Shown here: positions 26,893 through 35,177 of the stretch, in pieces
Position numbering within the stretch: the stretch's first letter is position 1
Layout: every line of letters starts with the position of its first letter
Origin: Actinomycetaceae bacterium
GTDB lineage: Bacteria > Actinomycetota > Actinomycetes > Actinomycetales > Actinomycetaceae
NCBI GenBank assembly: GCA_030537735.1
Contig: JAUNVG010000006.1
Location: 1-51,449, forward strand
Reading direction: 5' to 3'
Length of the DNA: 51,449 nt
Translations under genes and position numbers: made by a program
Notes under the pieces: generated by a model
Database searches by the model: none
Seen by the model: only the letters and a program-made list of their open reading frames with translations
Told to the model about the DNA's origin: nothing

Positions 26893-28323
26893 TTAGCCGA
26901 CCAGCAGGTTCTGCAGCGGCCCTAAGATGAAGTACACCACGAACAGGATGGACACGATCCACATCAGCGGGTGGATCTTACGTGCCTTACCCTGCGCCGC
27001 CACTGCCACCACGTAGGCAATGAACCCGGCGCCGATGCCCACGGAGATGGAGTAGGCGAAAGGCATGAACGCGATGGTGAGGAACGCCGGGATGGCGATC
27101 TCTGGGCGCTGCCAGTCAATCTCAGCTACCTGCATCATCATTAGGAACCCGACGAACACCAACGCGGTGGAGGCCGCTTCGGTGGGAACCAGTTCCACCA
27201 GGGGGGAGAAGAAGATCGACAGTAAGAACAGCACGCCGGTCACCACTGACGCCAGGCCGGTGCGGGCACCTTCCCCGACGCCGGCGGAAGATTCCACGTA
27301 GGAGGTGTTCGAGGACGTACCACCCAGACCACCGGCAACCGCAGCAAGGGAGTCAATGAGGAGGATCTGGCGTGACTTCGGCGGAGTACCGTCCTCGTCC
27401 AGTAGGTCACCTTCAGCGCCGATCGCCACCATGGTGCCCATGGTGTCGAAGAAGTCAGCCAGCATTAGGGAGAACACCATTAGCACTACCGCTAGGACAC
27501 CGAGTTTGCCGAAGGCTCCGAAGAAGTCCACCTGCCCGAGGGAGGAAAAGTCCGGCAGTGACACCGGAGATCCTTCCAGGGCGGGTACGGTGACGCCCCA
27601 GCCGGTGGGGTTTTCTTCCGATTTGGGTCCGAGCTGGGCGAACATCTGAATCACGATTGCCAGCACGGTGGAGGACACGATGCCCACCAAGATGGCGCCG
27701 CGTACTTTACGTACGTGCAAGATGATGGTCAGGAACAGTCCGAATACGAACACCAGGGCGGGCCAGCCGTCCAGGGAGCCGTTGATTCCCAGCTGCACGG
27801 GGGTGCCGCCGGGGCGGATGATGCCGGCGTTAACGAGGCCAACGAACGCGATGAACAGCCCGATCCCTACGGAGATGGCGGTTTTAAGCTGGTCGGGAAC
27901 GGCGTTGAAGACGGCTTCGCGGAATCCTGTCAGCACCAAGATGGTGATGAGGACGCCTTCCCAGAAGATCAGCCCCATGGCTTCTTGGAAGGTGAGTTGG
28001 GCGCCCACTACCAGGGTGAACGCGACCATGGCGTTTAGCCCCATGCCGGCGGCCAGCGCCATGGGGAAGTTCGCCACTACCCCCATGAGGATGGTCATGA
28101 TGCCAGCGATCAGGGCGGTGGCGGCGGCGATGGCCGGCATAGAAATAGAGTTGTCGGCGGGTAGTGCCGCCGACAAGATAGCTGGGTTGAGTACGAGGAT
28201 GTAGGCCATCGCGAAGAAGGTTACGATACCTCCACGGACTTCGCGTCCTACGGTCGAGCCACGCTCGGTGATATGGAAAAACGCATCGAGTTTCGATCGC
28301 ACTTCAGTGTTGTTGGTGGTCAC
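26893..28323 (-). CDS. NCS2 family purine permease (AzgA/PbuG type)
   Basis: About 476 residues with 12-14 membrane segments, importing adenine, guanine or hypoxanthine with protons. The AzgA-type signatures are clear: FAMAYILVLNPAILSAALP in helix 1, AAGMGLNAMVAFTLVVGAQ, the transport-site helix MVFSLMLADFFDTMGTMVAI and GLGGTSSNTSYVESSAGVGE. GTG 28323 is the most likely start because the family begins shortly before FFHITERGSTVGREVRGGIV; no good ribosome site is visible. About 190 bp separate it from the DUF3027 gene and hold only GC-rich imperfect repeats. No purine riboswitch is seen in its leader. Confidence 0.93.
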   Translation of the reverse strand: MTTNNTEVRSKLDAFFHITERGSTVGREVRGGIVTFFAMAYILVLNPAILSAALPADNSISMPAIAAATALIAGIMTILMGVVANFPMALAAGMGLNAMVAFTLVVGAQLTFQEAMGLIFWEGVLITILVLTGFREAVFNAVPDQLKTAISVGIGLFIAFVGLVNAGIIRPGGTPVQLGINGSLDGWPALVFVFGLFLTIILHVRKVRGAILVGIVSSTVLAIVIQMFAQLGPKSEENPTGWGVTVPALEGSPVSLPDFSSLGQVDFFGAFGKLGVLAVVLMVFSLMLADFFDTMGTMVAIGAEGDLLDEDGTPPKSRQILLIDSLAAVAGGLGGTSSNTSYVESSAGVGEGARTGLASVVTGVLFLLSIFFSPLVELVPTEAASTALVFVGFLMMMQVAEIDWQRPEIAIPAFLTIAFMPFAYSISVGIGAGFIAYVVAVAAQGKARKIHPLMWIVSILFVVYFILGPLQNLLVG

Positions 28324-28518
28324 GAGATGATAGTGCCAAATCTGCGCGGTTATTCCAACCTTGGTGACCAGTATGCGGGCAGCGGGTGAGGCGTTACACA
28401 GCGCGGCACTTGCGTGGGTTGGTGGCACAGTACTTACGAGGACGGGTGGCGCGCTACCACTCAGGGGGTGGGGCGGCCCACCGGCCTGCCCCCGCCGCGT
28501 GGGTTGTTGGAGTGTCCG

Positions 28519-29367
28519 CTACAGTTCGGTAATGACTTCCAGGTCGTATTCGTTTACTCGCGGCGGGGTAATGGGCCAGTCGGTTCCTTGCCGTTCCACG
28601 TCGGTTTCGGAATGAGCCCCGCAGGAGTTGGTCAGCCCCACTACGGTGGCGTCGTGGGTGGACCATTCGTTGGCGCACACCCCGTACTCTTGCCCCAGGT
28701 TCCCATCCATGCGCAGCAAGAACCCGCAGGATGCGCAGGTTGAAGGTGCTTTAGTTTTAGCGGCTTTGCGCTGGGTGTGTTTCTTCCACCTGCTGGAGGT
28801 TTCAGCCAGTCCTTCTTCGGACATCACTCGCACTCGCGACAGTGGTGCGGTGTCCCCGGTGTCGCTCACTTCCCGGATGGGCACTAGTCGTTCGTCATTA
28901 GTGCGGTAGGGCAGTATGTCGGTGGGGTTTACATCGGAAGGTTCGAGCCGTTCTTCCCACGGTATCCACTGCGGTGCCAGTAGCGCTCCGGCTCCGGGTA
29001 GCAGGTCAATCTCGCACACGGTGGCATGCTTTTGGCGCGGTGCGCGCGCCACTGTGATCGCCCAATGCCACCCAACGTATCCAGGTTTAAGACAGTCAAA
29101 GAAGTGGGTTAGTAGGCGTTCTCCATCTACCCGGTTCCCTACTGATTCGCCGATTTCTTCGGCCGGCACGACCTCGCTGACAATTTGTAAGATTTCGTCC
29201 ACTGCCGCCAGCAGGGTTTTATCCGCGCGCGGGCGAGCCTCACGCGGGCGTTTAGTGCTCGCGGTTTTTTGCGCCTGCCCGGTTTGGTCCTCTTGAGAAG
29301 CGGTTTGGTCCCCTTGCGGAGCGGGCTGTTCAGTTTGCGGTGTTTGGGGCATTTTCGTTTCAGGCAT
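28519..29367 (-). CDS. DUF3027 family protein
   Basis: A 282-residue actinobacterial protein of unknown function. The first 45 residues are Gln/Thr/Pro-rich and poorly ordered. The family core runs from about 48: PRADKTLLAAVDEILQIVSE, the block GYVGWHWAITVARAPRQKHA and the segment APQWIPWEERLEPSDVNPTD-ILPYRTNDERLVP. A C-terminal zinc-ribbon-like pair, STCASCGFLLRMDGNLG and YGVCANEWSTHDATVVGL then SCGAHSE, supplies four cysteines. It overlaps the cold-shock gene by 8 nt (ATGCCTGA), so the two are translationally coupled; the same pairing is common in actinobacteria and suggests an RNA-linked role, which is inference. Confidence 0.88.
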   Translation of the reverse strand: MPETKMPQTPQTEQPAPQGDQTASQEDQTGQAQKTASTKRPREARPRADKTLLAAVDEILQIVSEVVPAEEIGESVGNRVDGERLLTHFFDCLKPGYVGWHWAITVARAPRQKHATVCEIDLLPGAGALLAPQWIPWEERLEPSDVNPTDILPYRTNDERLVPIREVSDTGDTAPLSRVRVMSEEGLAETSSRWKKHTQRKAAKTKAPSTCASCGFLLRMDGNLGQEYGVCANEWSTHDATVVGLTNSCGAHSETDVERQGTDWPITPPRVNEYDLEVITEL

Positions 29368-29737
29368 CGAATTCGTCGGCGACTGCGCGCAGCAGTTTCG
29401 CTATCTTCTTAGAGTTTTCCGGGTATCGTCCCGCCCGCAGCGACGCGGAGGAACCATCCAGTAGTTTTATCAGGTCTTCCACCAGCCCGACCATTTCGGG
29501 GGCGCGGCGGCGGCGCAGTTTACGCAGTGACGGGGCTTCTTCCGCGATGGTCACGGTGAGGGCTTGCAAGCCTTTGCGCCCATCCACTACCGAGTATTTA
29601 ACTCGCGTTCCCGGCCGCGGGGTGGCGGCGTCTGCGGGCAGGGCGGATGCGTGTAGGAATACTGACCTTCCATCGTCACCATCGATGAAGCCGTAACCTT
29701 TATCGGCATCGTAGAACTTCACCTTTCCGGTTGGCAC
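29360..29737 (-). CDS. Cold-shock domain protein with C-terminal extension
   Basis: A 126-residue protein. Residues 1-67 form a cold-shock OB fold with both RNA-binding motifs slightly altered: KGYGFID (RNP1, usually KGFGFI) and SVFLHASAL (RNP2, usually VFVHFSAI). A helical, basic-then-acidic tail of about 60 residues (LRKLRRRRAPEMVGLVEDLI) is absent from ordinary CspA. It would bind single-stranded RNA or DNA. GTG 29737 has AAAGGAG about 7 nt upstream; the longer frame to 29869 lies in the promoter region. It is first in a two-gene unit with DUF3027 and divergent from the TPM-PspA operon. Confidence 0.9.
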   Translation of the reverse strand: MPTGKVKFYDADKGYGFIDGDDGRSVFLHASALPADAATPRPGTRVKYSVVDGRKGLQALTVTIAEEAPSLRKLRRRRAPEMVGLVEDLIKLLDGSSASLRAGRYPENSKKIAKLLRAVADEFDA

Positions 29738-29928
29738 AGCATTCTCCTTTACTTCTTTCACGTGTTTCGAGCCCTGCATGTAGCAGTGGTTACGTCTTAT
29801 GATAAGTCCATAACGATTATTACCGCTACGAGTGGTTACACGGGCATCGGGTCTTCCGCCATAGTTCATCTTCGCACTGTTTCGGTGCGGTTGCGAACCG
29901 GTGGTGAGGCTGAGGGCTGGAGGAACAG

Positions 29929-31548
29929 TTGGAAACCAGTTGGCTAGGCGGCGGGGCTGCCATCATTGCGGTCGCGTTGGTGAGCTGGTGGTGGTGGCGT
30001 CGTCGGCGTCGTCATTTCACGGGCGAGGACGGGGCGGACTTCCCCCAGCCCGCTGCGGGTTTACGCGCCGATAGTGACCCCGGCGCGTCCGTTAAGGGTG
30101 CTAGCGCGGGTGAGTCTGCGGGCGTGAAAGTAGCTGATAGCGACTTCGCGGCTAACAGCGGTGCGCAGCAGGCAGCAGTTGCCGCGGGTAGCGACGAGCG
30201 CCCAGCCAGCGATGATTCCTCCACTGAACTGCCGGCCAGTTCGGGTGCGGACACTAAGGGCGAGGTCACTCCCGACGCTTGTGATCCAAGCGCGGATGCA
30301 AGCTCTGAGTCCGTACCGGCAGTGGCTTCGGCTCCGGGTAGCTCCGCCACGGGTGAGGAGCAGTCGGCAGGCGCTACGGGTGAGGGGCAGTCGGCAGGCA
30401 CCCCCGGTGATGCGGGCTCCCCCCAGGCGGGCACCCCCGGTGATGCGGACTCCCCCCAGGCGGGCACCCCCGACGACGCCGAGCCCTCCGACGACACGGT
30501 TTTAGTGAAAGCCCAGCCGCTAACTGCAGAAAGAGCCGGCGTGGAACTGGCTCAGGCTCGCAGCGAACTGTGGCTTAATCGCTGGCTGTTGGGCGAGCAG
30601 GCCTGCTCTGCTTTAGAAGAAGCAGTTACCGCCGCCCAGCAAGCCTTGGATAGCTGGTATTTAACCGCTGACGCCGGCCCCCTGGCGTTAAGACCACTGC
30701 TGGAGCAGGTACGCCACCACGGTGCCTCCCTACAGCAGCTGCGCACCAGCCAGTTCCAAGCTGCCCTTACCACTGCGCCCGTATTCAGCGACGAAGACGA
30801 CCCGCTTCCACCTGCGGCCGCAAGCCTGTCTGACTGCGACATGAACTACCTCAGCACCGACCCCAGTGCCGGTTTGGGGCAGTTGGCGTTCGAGCTGCGC
30901 CGCAGCTTGACGCACACTCGTTTGGAAGTTGCCCGTCTGGCACCGACCGCTGGTTCGGTGGTGTCCTCCGGGCTGCGTCACTGGCTCAGCCAAGCCACGC
31001 AGCTAGTTGTTAGCGTCGAGGACGAAGTGCGCCGTTGCCAGGACAATCCCGGTGGCGTGGGAGCGGGGCAGATTCGTGGCTGGGAAACGCAGCTAATGCG
31101 CGTGCTGCGGCGCAGGCAGATGATTTGTCTGTATGGAAACTTCCTCAATGCCCGCGAGTGGGCTGCCACCATGCAGGATCAGGACACTTGGCAACGCGCC
31201 GCTGACTTGGCGTTGCACTTGACCAGGATTCAGCGTGACACGCTTTTGCTGGAAGGTGCGGTTAGCGGTGCGGATCTGCAGTTGCTAGCCCGCATTGGGG
31301 CTCGTATGCAGGGGCAGGTGCATCCGCACACCGGGGCTGATGTGGTCGAGCAGTGCGAAGCGCTCTGGCAAGGTTGGCGCGGCCAGTTCCACGCTGTGCA
31401 AATCATTAGCGAACCTGCCAGCCAATCCCCCGCCGACTCCCCAGAGACTGGCACCCCTGAGGAAGGCACCCCCACCGAGTCAGACAGCATCGAACTGCCC
31501 GACCCTGCAGCTAACAAACCTGACGACCCCACCCAGGTAGGAGGCTAA
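29929..31548 (+). CDS. Membrane-anchored low-complexity/helical protein, first gene of the TPM-PspA unit
   Basis: A 539-residue protein of no family I recognise. A single N-terminal membrane helix ending in WWWWRRRRRH (about 7-29) is followed by a disordered Asp/Ser/Ala/Gly region with two sets of repeats (about 140-182). An alpha-helical domain follows (about 200-500), rich in Leu/Gln/Ala with heptad-like stretches (LEVARLAPTAGSVV, ALHLTRIQRDTLLLEGAVSG), and then an acidic Pro/Thr tail. Cysteines in the helical part (EQACSALEE, EVRRCQDNPGG, MICLYGNFLNARE, VEQCEALWQGW) are notable for a low-Cys proteome. TTG 29929 has GGAGG 5 nt upstream. It ends 2 nt before the TPM gene, so the pair is co-translated. 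It may be a membrane adaptor for the TPM protein. Confidence 0.8.
   Translation: METSWLGGGAAIIAVALVSWWWWRRRRRHFTGEDGADFPQPAAGLRADSDPGASVKGASAGESAGVKVADSDFAANSGAQQAAVAAGSDERPASDDSSTELPASSGADTKGEVTPDACDPSADASSESVPAVASAPGSSATGEEQSAGATGEGQSAGTPGDAGSPQAGTPGDADSPQAGTPDDAEPSDDTVLVKAQPLTAERAGVELAQARSELWLNRWLLGEQACSALEEAVTAAQQALDSWYLTADAGPLALRPLLEQVRHHGASLQQLRTSQFQAALTTAPVFSDEDDPLPPAAASLSDCDMNYLSTDPSAGLGQLAFELRRSLTHTRLEVARLAPTAGSVVSSGLRHWLSQATQLVVSVEDEVRRCQDNPGGVGAGQIRGWETQLMRVLRRRQMICLYGNFLNAREWAATMQDQDTWQRAADLALHLTRIQRDTLLLEGAVSGADLQLLARIGARMQGQVHPHTGADVVEQCEALWQGWRGQFHAVQIISEPASQSPADSPETGTPEEGTPTESDSIELPDPAANKPDDPTQVGG
30349..30475 (+). repeat. In-frame coding repeats, 27-bp then 33-bp period
   Basis: Two 27-bp units (starting 30349 and 30376) encode TGEEQSAGA and TGEGQSAGT. 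They are followed by 33-bp units starting at 30399 and 30432, plus a partial one from 30465, encoding PGDAGSPQAGT and variants. All periods are multiples of three, so copy-number change would keep the frame. Confidence 0.85.
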
Positions 31549-31550
31549 CC

Positions 31551-33659
31551 GTGAACCCCCGCACCAGTGCCCCGCGCCCACGCGCGGTGGCCGCGCTGTA
31601 CGCTAAAGGACCCTACGCCCTCCTGACTACACTACTGACCTCCCTGCTGCTGCTAGTTTCCCCCGCGGCCTGGGCTGCCGACCCGCTGCAGGTAGCAGAC
31701 CACCTGGAGGATCGGGTGGAACTGTTTTCCTCCGACTTCGAATCACAGATGCGCACGGAACTAAACGACACCACCGCCAGCGGCGTGAACCTGTACGTAG
31801 TTTTAGTAGACACCTTCACCGGAGCTGACAGCGCTGACCACTGGTGCGTACGCACGGGTGAAGCCTCAAAGTTAGCTTCCAACGCGGTTATCTACGCCCT
31901 GGCCACCAAGGAACGTTCCTACGCGATCTGCGGTGGCCCCGACATTCCTTTCACCCAAACCCAGCTATCAGCCGGGGCGGGTGCAGCGGTGAAGGAACTG
32001 CAGGGGAAGAATGTAGATGCCCCCACCGTGCTGGCAGCGGTGCAGACGTTAACCACGCAGCTACGCAAAGACATAGGGGTGGCAGCCACTCCTGCCCCTT
32101 CCTCCGCTGCTAGCAGCGCCACTACCGGTAGCGGGGCGGAGGCGAACTCGGAAGGCTCATCTATTTCCTGGCTTTTCCTCGCCTTCGTTGGTTCCATTGC
32201 CCTGATCGGGGTTATCACTTACTTCCAATCGCGCCGCAAAGGCAAGACGCTGCCTGTGAAACTGGCGGCTAAGTCCGGTCCCGGTGGGAAGGAAACCACC
32301 GATGCTGACTCCCTGCGCAACCAAGCTGCGGTGATGCTGATGAGGACGGAGAACATCGTTCACAACGCGGGGGACGATTTGGCTTTCGCGCGCGCCCAGT
32401 TCGGCAACATTAGTACCGAGAAGTTCGCTGCCGCCTACAAGCAGGCTGACGCCTTGGTTAGTCAGGCGTTCGAGCTGCAACGCCAGCAGGAAGAAGCTAA
32501 CTCCACTGCCAGTTTGATACTTTCGACCCAGATCATGGCGAAGTGCCAAAGCGCGCAAGAACTGCTTGCCAAGTACAGTGAGGAGTTCACTAAGCTGCGA
32601 AATATTGAGGCGAACGCTCCCGCTGCGATAGCTGATTTGCGTGAACGCATCGGGGAGGCACGAGGACGTGTGGAACGTACTCATGCGGAGATCGAAGCGT
32701 TGAAACTGCAGTTTTCTCCCGCGACTTTACGCACTGTCCTTCAGTCCCCCGCTACCGCTTCGCAGCTGTTAGACGCCGCGGAGGAATCCTTGGAGGCAGC
32801 GCAAAAGCGCCTGGGGGATGACCGCGCCGAAGCGGTGCACCGCATTGAAATAGCTCAGCGAGCGTTCGGGCAGGCGATGGTTCACATTGAAGCAGTCATG
32901 AATGCTTCCACTGACTTAGCTAAGTCCGATGAACGCCTGGTGGCTGCTATTGCCTCTATTTCTTCAGATATCGCTGACGTTGACCGGTTGGCGACGCGCG
33001 ACCAGGTTTTTGGTCCGCTGGTGCAAGACGCTGAAGCTGCCATTGAGGCAGCGCACGCGGCGCGGCGTAAGGAAGGTGACCCGCTGCAGGCTTTGACGAA
33101 GTTACAGCAAGCTGAGGAAGCGTTGGACCTGGCTCTGGCTAGCTTGCGGGAGCAGGATGAAAATCGCACCCGCAACGAGCAGCGTTTGCGCACCGAGTTT
33201 GAACTCACTGATGATGCTTTGCGCCGGGCGCAGTCCTTCCTCAGCACCCACCGGGGGGTTGCTTCGCAGACGGCGCGCCAGTTCTTCCGCCGCGCGGAGG
33301 AACAGCGCCAGGATGCGTACGAAAAACACCATTCCTCCCCGGAAGAGGCCTTGGAGTTGTTGCGGGTGGCGAAAGCTAACGCCGAAAAAGCCATTGACTT
33401 GGTGGGGGCGGACCTGCAGCAAGCTCACAGTAACCGCCCTACCGCCAGTGGCGGCACCGTTGGTGGTATCGACCCGTGGTCCTTGGTTTTAGGGGGGATC
33501 TTGCTGGGGGATAATCGCTCCGGTGGGAGGACTTCACCCGGGTGGGGTGCGGGCTCGGGCAGTGGCTGGAACACCGGTGGTTTCGGTGGTGGCTTCGGTG
33601 GAGGGTTCTCCGGCGGAGTCGGAGGCGGTTGGTCCTCAGGCGGGTCGGGGAAGTTCTAG
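31551..33659 (+). CDS. TPM-domain protein with long coiled coil and glycine-rich tail
   Basis: A 702-residue membrane protein. A signal peptide (LLTTLLTSLLLLVSPAAWAA) leads to an extracytoplasmic TPM domain (about 44-175; DHLEDRVELFSSDFESQMRT, GVNLYVVLVDTFTG, RSYAICGGPD). A Ser/Ala linker and one membrane helix (about 205-224) follow. The rest is cytoplasmic: roughly 400 residues of predicted coiled coil (EVEALK-like and EAAQKRLGDDRAEAVHRIEI stretches), then a Gly-rich end GGFGGGFGGGFSGGVGGG. This layout is common in actinobacterial TPM proteins, a family tied to membrane stress and photosystem/phosphatase proteins in plants; biochemical function here is unknown. GTG 31551 has AGGAGG 6 nt upstream. 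The coiled coil next to PspA suggests a membrane scaffold. Confidence 0.9.
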   Translation: MNPRTSAPRPRAVAALYAKGPYALLTTLLTSLLLLVSPAAWAADPLQVADHLEDRVELFSSDFESQMRTELNDTTASGVNLYVVLVDTFTGADSADHWCVRTGEASKLASNAVIYALATKERSYAICGGPDIPFTQTQLSAGAGAAVKELQGKNVDAPTVLAAVQTLTTQLRKDIGVAATPAPSSAASSATTGSGAEANSEGSSISWLFLAFVGSIALIGVITYFQSRRKGKTLPVKLAAKSGPGGKETTDADSLRNQAAVMLMRTENIVHNAGDDLAFARAQFGNISTEKFAAAYKQADALVSQAFELQRQQEEANSTASLILSTQIMAKCQSAQELLAKYSEEFTKLRNIEANAPAAIADLRERIGEARGRVERTHAEIEALKLQFSPATLRTVLQSPATASQLLDAAEESLEAAQKRLGDDRAEAVHRIEIAQRAFGQAMVHIEAVMNASTDLAKSDERLVAAIASISSDIADVDRLATRDQVFGPLVQDAEAAIEAAHAARRKEGDPLQALTKLQQAEEALDLALASLREQDENRTRNEQRLRTEFELTDDALRRAQSFLSTHRGVASQTARQFFRRAEEQRQDAYEKHHSSPEEALELLRVAKANAEKAIDLVGADLQQAHSNRPTASGGTVGGIDPWSLVLGGILLGDNRSGGRTSPGWGAGSGSGWNTGGFGGGFGGGFSGGVGGGWSSGGSGKF

Positions 33660-33702
33660 TCCTGCCTTAGTTTTACCTGTAGTAAGGCTAAGTCGGCATC
33701 GT

Positions 33703-33708
33703 TATACT
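33703..33708 (+). promoter_or_regulatory. Candidate -10 element for pspA
   Basis: TATACT lies 77 bp before the pspA start in the 125-bp gap after the TPM gene. No good -35 is seen at 17 bp, so an extended or regulated promoter is possible. It would let pspA be transcribed apart from the upstream genes. Confidence 0.35.
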
Positions 33709-33784
33709 TGAAAACAGAAATGTCGCATTTCAGTGTGGAAATCTTCCTGTGCGGGAGCCTATCCCCCTTGTGAAAGGAAAAATA

Positions 33785-34498
33785 ATGGCAGAGAAACAGA
33801 CGATCCTTGGGCGCATTAGCCAGTTGGCGCGCGCCAACATTTACGCCCTTCTGGAACGGGCGGAAGACCCCCAGAAAATGCTTGACCAGTTGGTGCGTGA
33901 CTACACTAACTCCATTGCGGAAGCGGAAGAGGCCGTGGCGCAGACCGTGGGGAACCTGCGGTTGGCGGAAAAGGACTATGAAGCTGACCTAGCGGCCGCT
34001 AAGGAGTGGGGTGAAAAAGCTGCCGCCGCTTCGAAGAAAGCTGACGAGGTTCGCGCCGCCGGTAATGAGGATGAGGCGAATCGGTGGGACAACCTGGCTA
34101 AGTTGGCTTTAGGTAAGCAGATTGAAGCTGAACGTGCCGCGGAGGAGGCGAAGCCTTTGGTGGAGTCTCAACGTCAGGTGGTGGAAAAGCTCAAGGATGG
34201 TTTGAATCAGTCGCGCGCTAAGTTGGACACTCTTAAAACTAAGCGTGATCAGTTGGTGGCGCGTCAACGCACGGCGGAAGCGCAGTCCAAACTTCAAGAC
34301 GCTGTTTCTTCCATTAACGTGATGGATCCGTCCTCGGAGCTGGCGCGTTTCGAAGATAAAGTTCGCCGCCAAGAAGCCATGGCGCAAGGGCGCGCAGAAC
34401 TGGCTGCAGACAGCATTGAAAGCCAATTCGATGAACTTGAAACCGACGGCACCAAGAGTGAAGTTGAGCTTCGCTTAGCAGCATTGAAGAACAAGTGA
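33785..34498 (+). CDS. PspA/IM30 family membrane-stress protein
   Basis: A 237-residue, almost fully helical protein of the ESCRT-III-like PspA/Vipp1 family, which coats and repairs stressed membranes. The N-terminal amphipathic helix EKQTILGRISQLARANIYAL and the hairpin entry AEDPQKMLDQLVRDYTNSIA are textbook. The long hairpin (about 30-145) and later helices with NVMDPSSELARFEDKVRRQE are present; it ends ELRLAALKNK. ATG 33785 has AAAGGA upstream and fits the family start; the frame from 33749 is leader. It closes the unit that begins with the two membrane proteins, and a perfect terminator follows. A PspF/ClgR-type regulator is not seen in the window. Confidence 0.95.
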   Translation: MAEKQTILGRISQLARANIYALLERAEDPQKMLDQLVRDYTNSIAEAEEAVAQTVGNLRLAEKDYEADLAAAKEWGEKAAAASKKADEVRAAGNEDEANRWDNLAKLALGKQIEAERAAEEAKPLVESQRQVVEKLKDGLNQSRAKLDTLKTKRDQLVARQRTAEAQSKLQDAVSSINVMDPSSELARFEDKVRRQEAMAQGRAELAADSIESQFDELETDGTKSEVELRLAALKNK

Positions 34499-34524
34499 AA
34501 GTGTCCTCGTAGCAAATAAATTTG

Positions 34525-34556
34525 GCGGGTGCGAAGCGGTTTAGCTTCGCACCCGC
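34525..34556 (+). terminator. Terminator after pspA
   Basis: A perfect 13-bp stem (34525-34537 with 34544-34556) and 6-nt loop, 26 nt after the pspA stop and 13 nt before the next start. Confidence 0.85.
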
Positions 34557-34562
34557 TAGGCT
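34557..34562 (+). promoter_or_regulatory. -10-like element of a possibly leaderless NYN transcript
   Basis: TAGGCT ends 7 nt before ATG 34570, the spacing expected if transcription starts at the A of the start codon. No ribosome site precedes that ATG. Confidence 0.4.
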
Positions 34563-34569
34563 ATGTGTT

Positions 34570-35130
34570 ATGACACAAATAACTTATTTAGTAATTGATG
34601 GGGAAAACATTGACGCCACCTTAGGAGTTTCGGTCCTCGATCATAAGCCGCTACCGGAAGAACGGCCCCGCTGGGATCGCGTTCTGTCTCAGTCCGACGA
34701 ACTGTGGGGACAAGAGTCTAAGGGTTTATTCTTCCTCAACGCTTCCTCCGGCCACCTACCCATGGGGTTCGTGCAAGCCTTGGTGGCGATGCACTACTCC
34801 CCTATCCCCCTGTCCGGCCCAGCCACCGTGAAGGTCGTGGATGAGGGCATTATCCGCATGCTTGAAGCGATCCTTGATCGCGGGTATGGTGACGTGATCC
34901 TAGCTAGTCACGATGGGGATTTCGTGCCCCAGATTGAGCAGCTTCTACGTAACGGTCACCGGGTTGCCATGATGGTGTTCCCCGAGTTCCTCTCCACCCA
35001 GTTCCAGGAACTGGTGGAGCAGGGGTTGGAGATCATTGATTTAGAGCACGATGTGAATGCTTTCCAGGTTCCGCTTCCGCGTCTGCAGATCATTGAACTG
35101 GATGACTTCGATCCCATGCGCTATTTGTAA
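34570..35130 (+). CDS. NYN-domain (PIN-like) putative ribonuclease
   Basis: A 186-residue protein with a NYN/LabA-type PIN fold. The acidic active-site residues are visible: Asp in YLVIDGENIDATLG (residues 6-19), Asp in VVDEGIIRMLEAIL, and Asp-x-Asp in VILASHDGDFVPQIEQLLRN. Members are metal-dependent RNases acting on tRNA, rRNA or mRNA, though targets are unknown for most. A C-terminal extension of about 50 residues ends LDDFDPMRYL. The ATG 34570 lies only 13 nt after the pspA terminator with no ribosome site, consistent with a leaderless mRNA. It may continue into murE, 47 nt downstream. PIN toxin is unlikely because no antitoxin gene is adjacent. Confidence 0.85.
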   Translation: MTQITYLVIDGENIDATLGVSVLDHKPLPEERPRWDRVLSQSDELWGQESKGLFFLNASSGHLPMGFVQALVAMHYSPIPLSGPATVKVVDEGIIRMLEAILDRGYGDVILASHDGDFVPQIEQLLRNGHRVAMMVFPEFLSTQFQELVEQGLEIIDLEHDVNAFQVPLPRLQIIELDDFDPMRYL

Positions 35131-35177
35131 AAGTTCCACGCTCTCACCCAGAATAGACCTTGTTGAAAGGACTTAGT

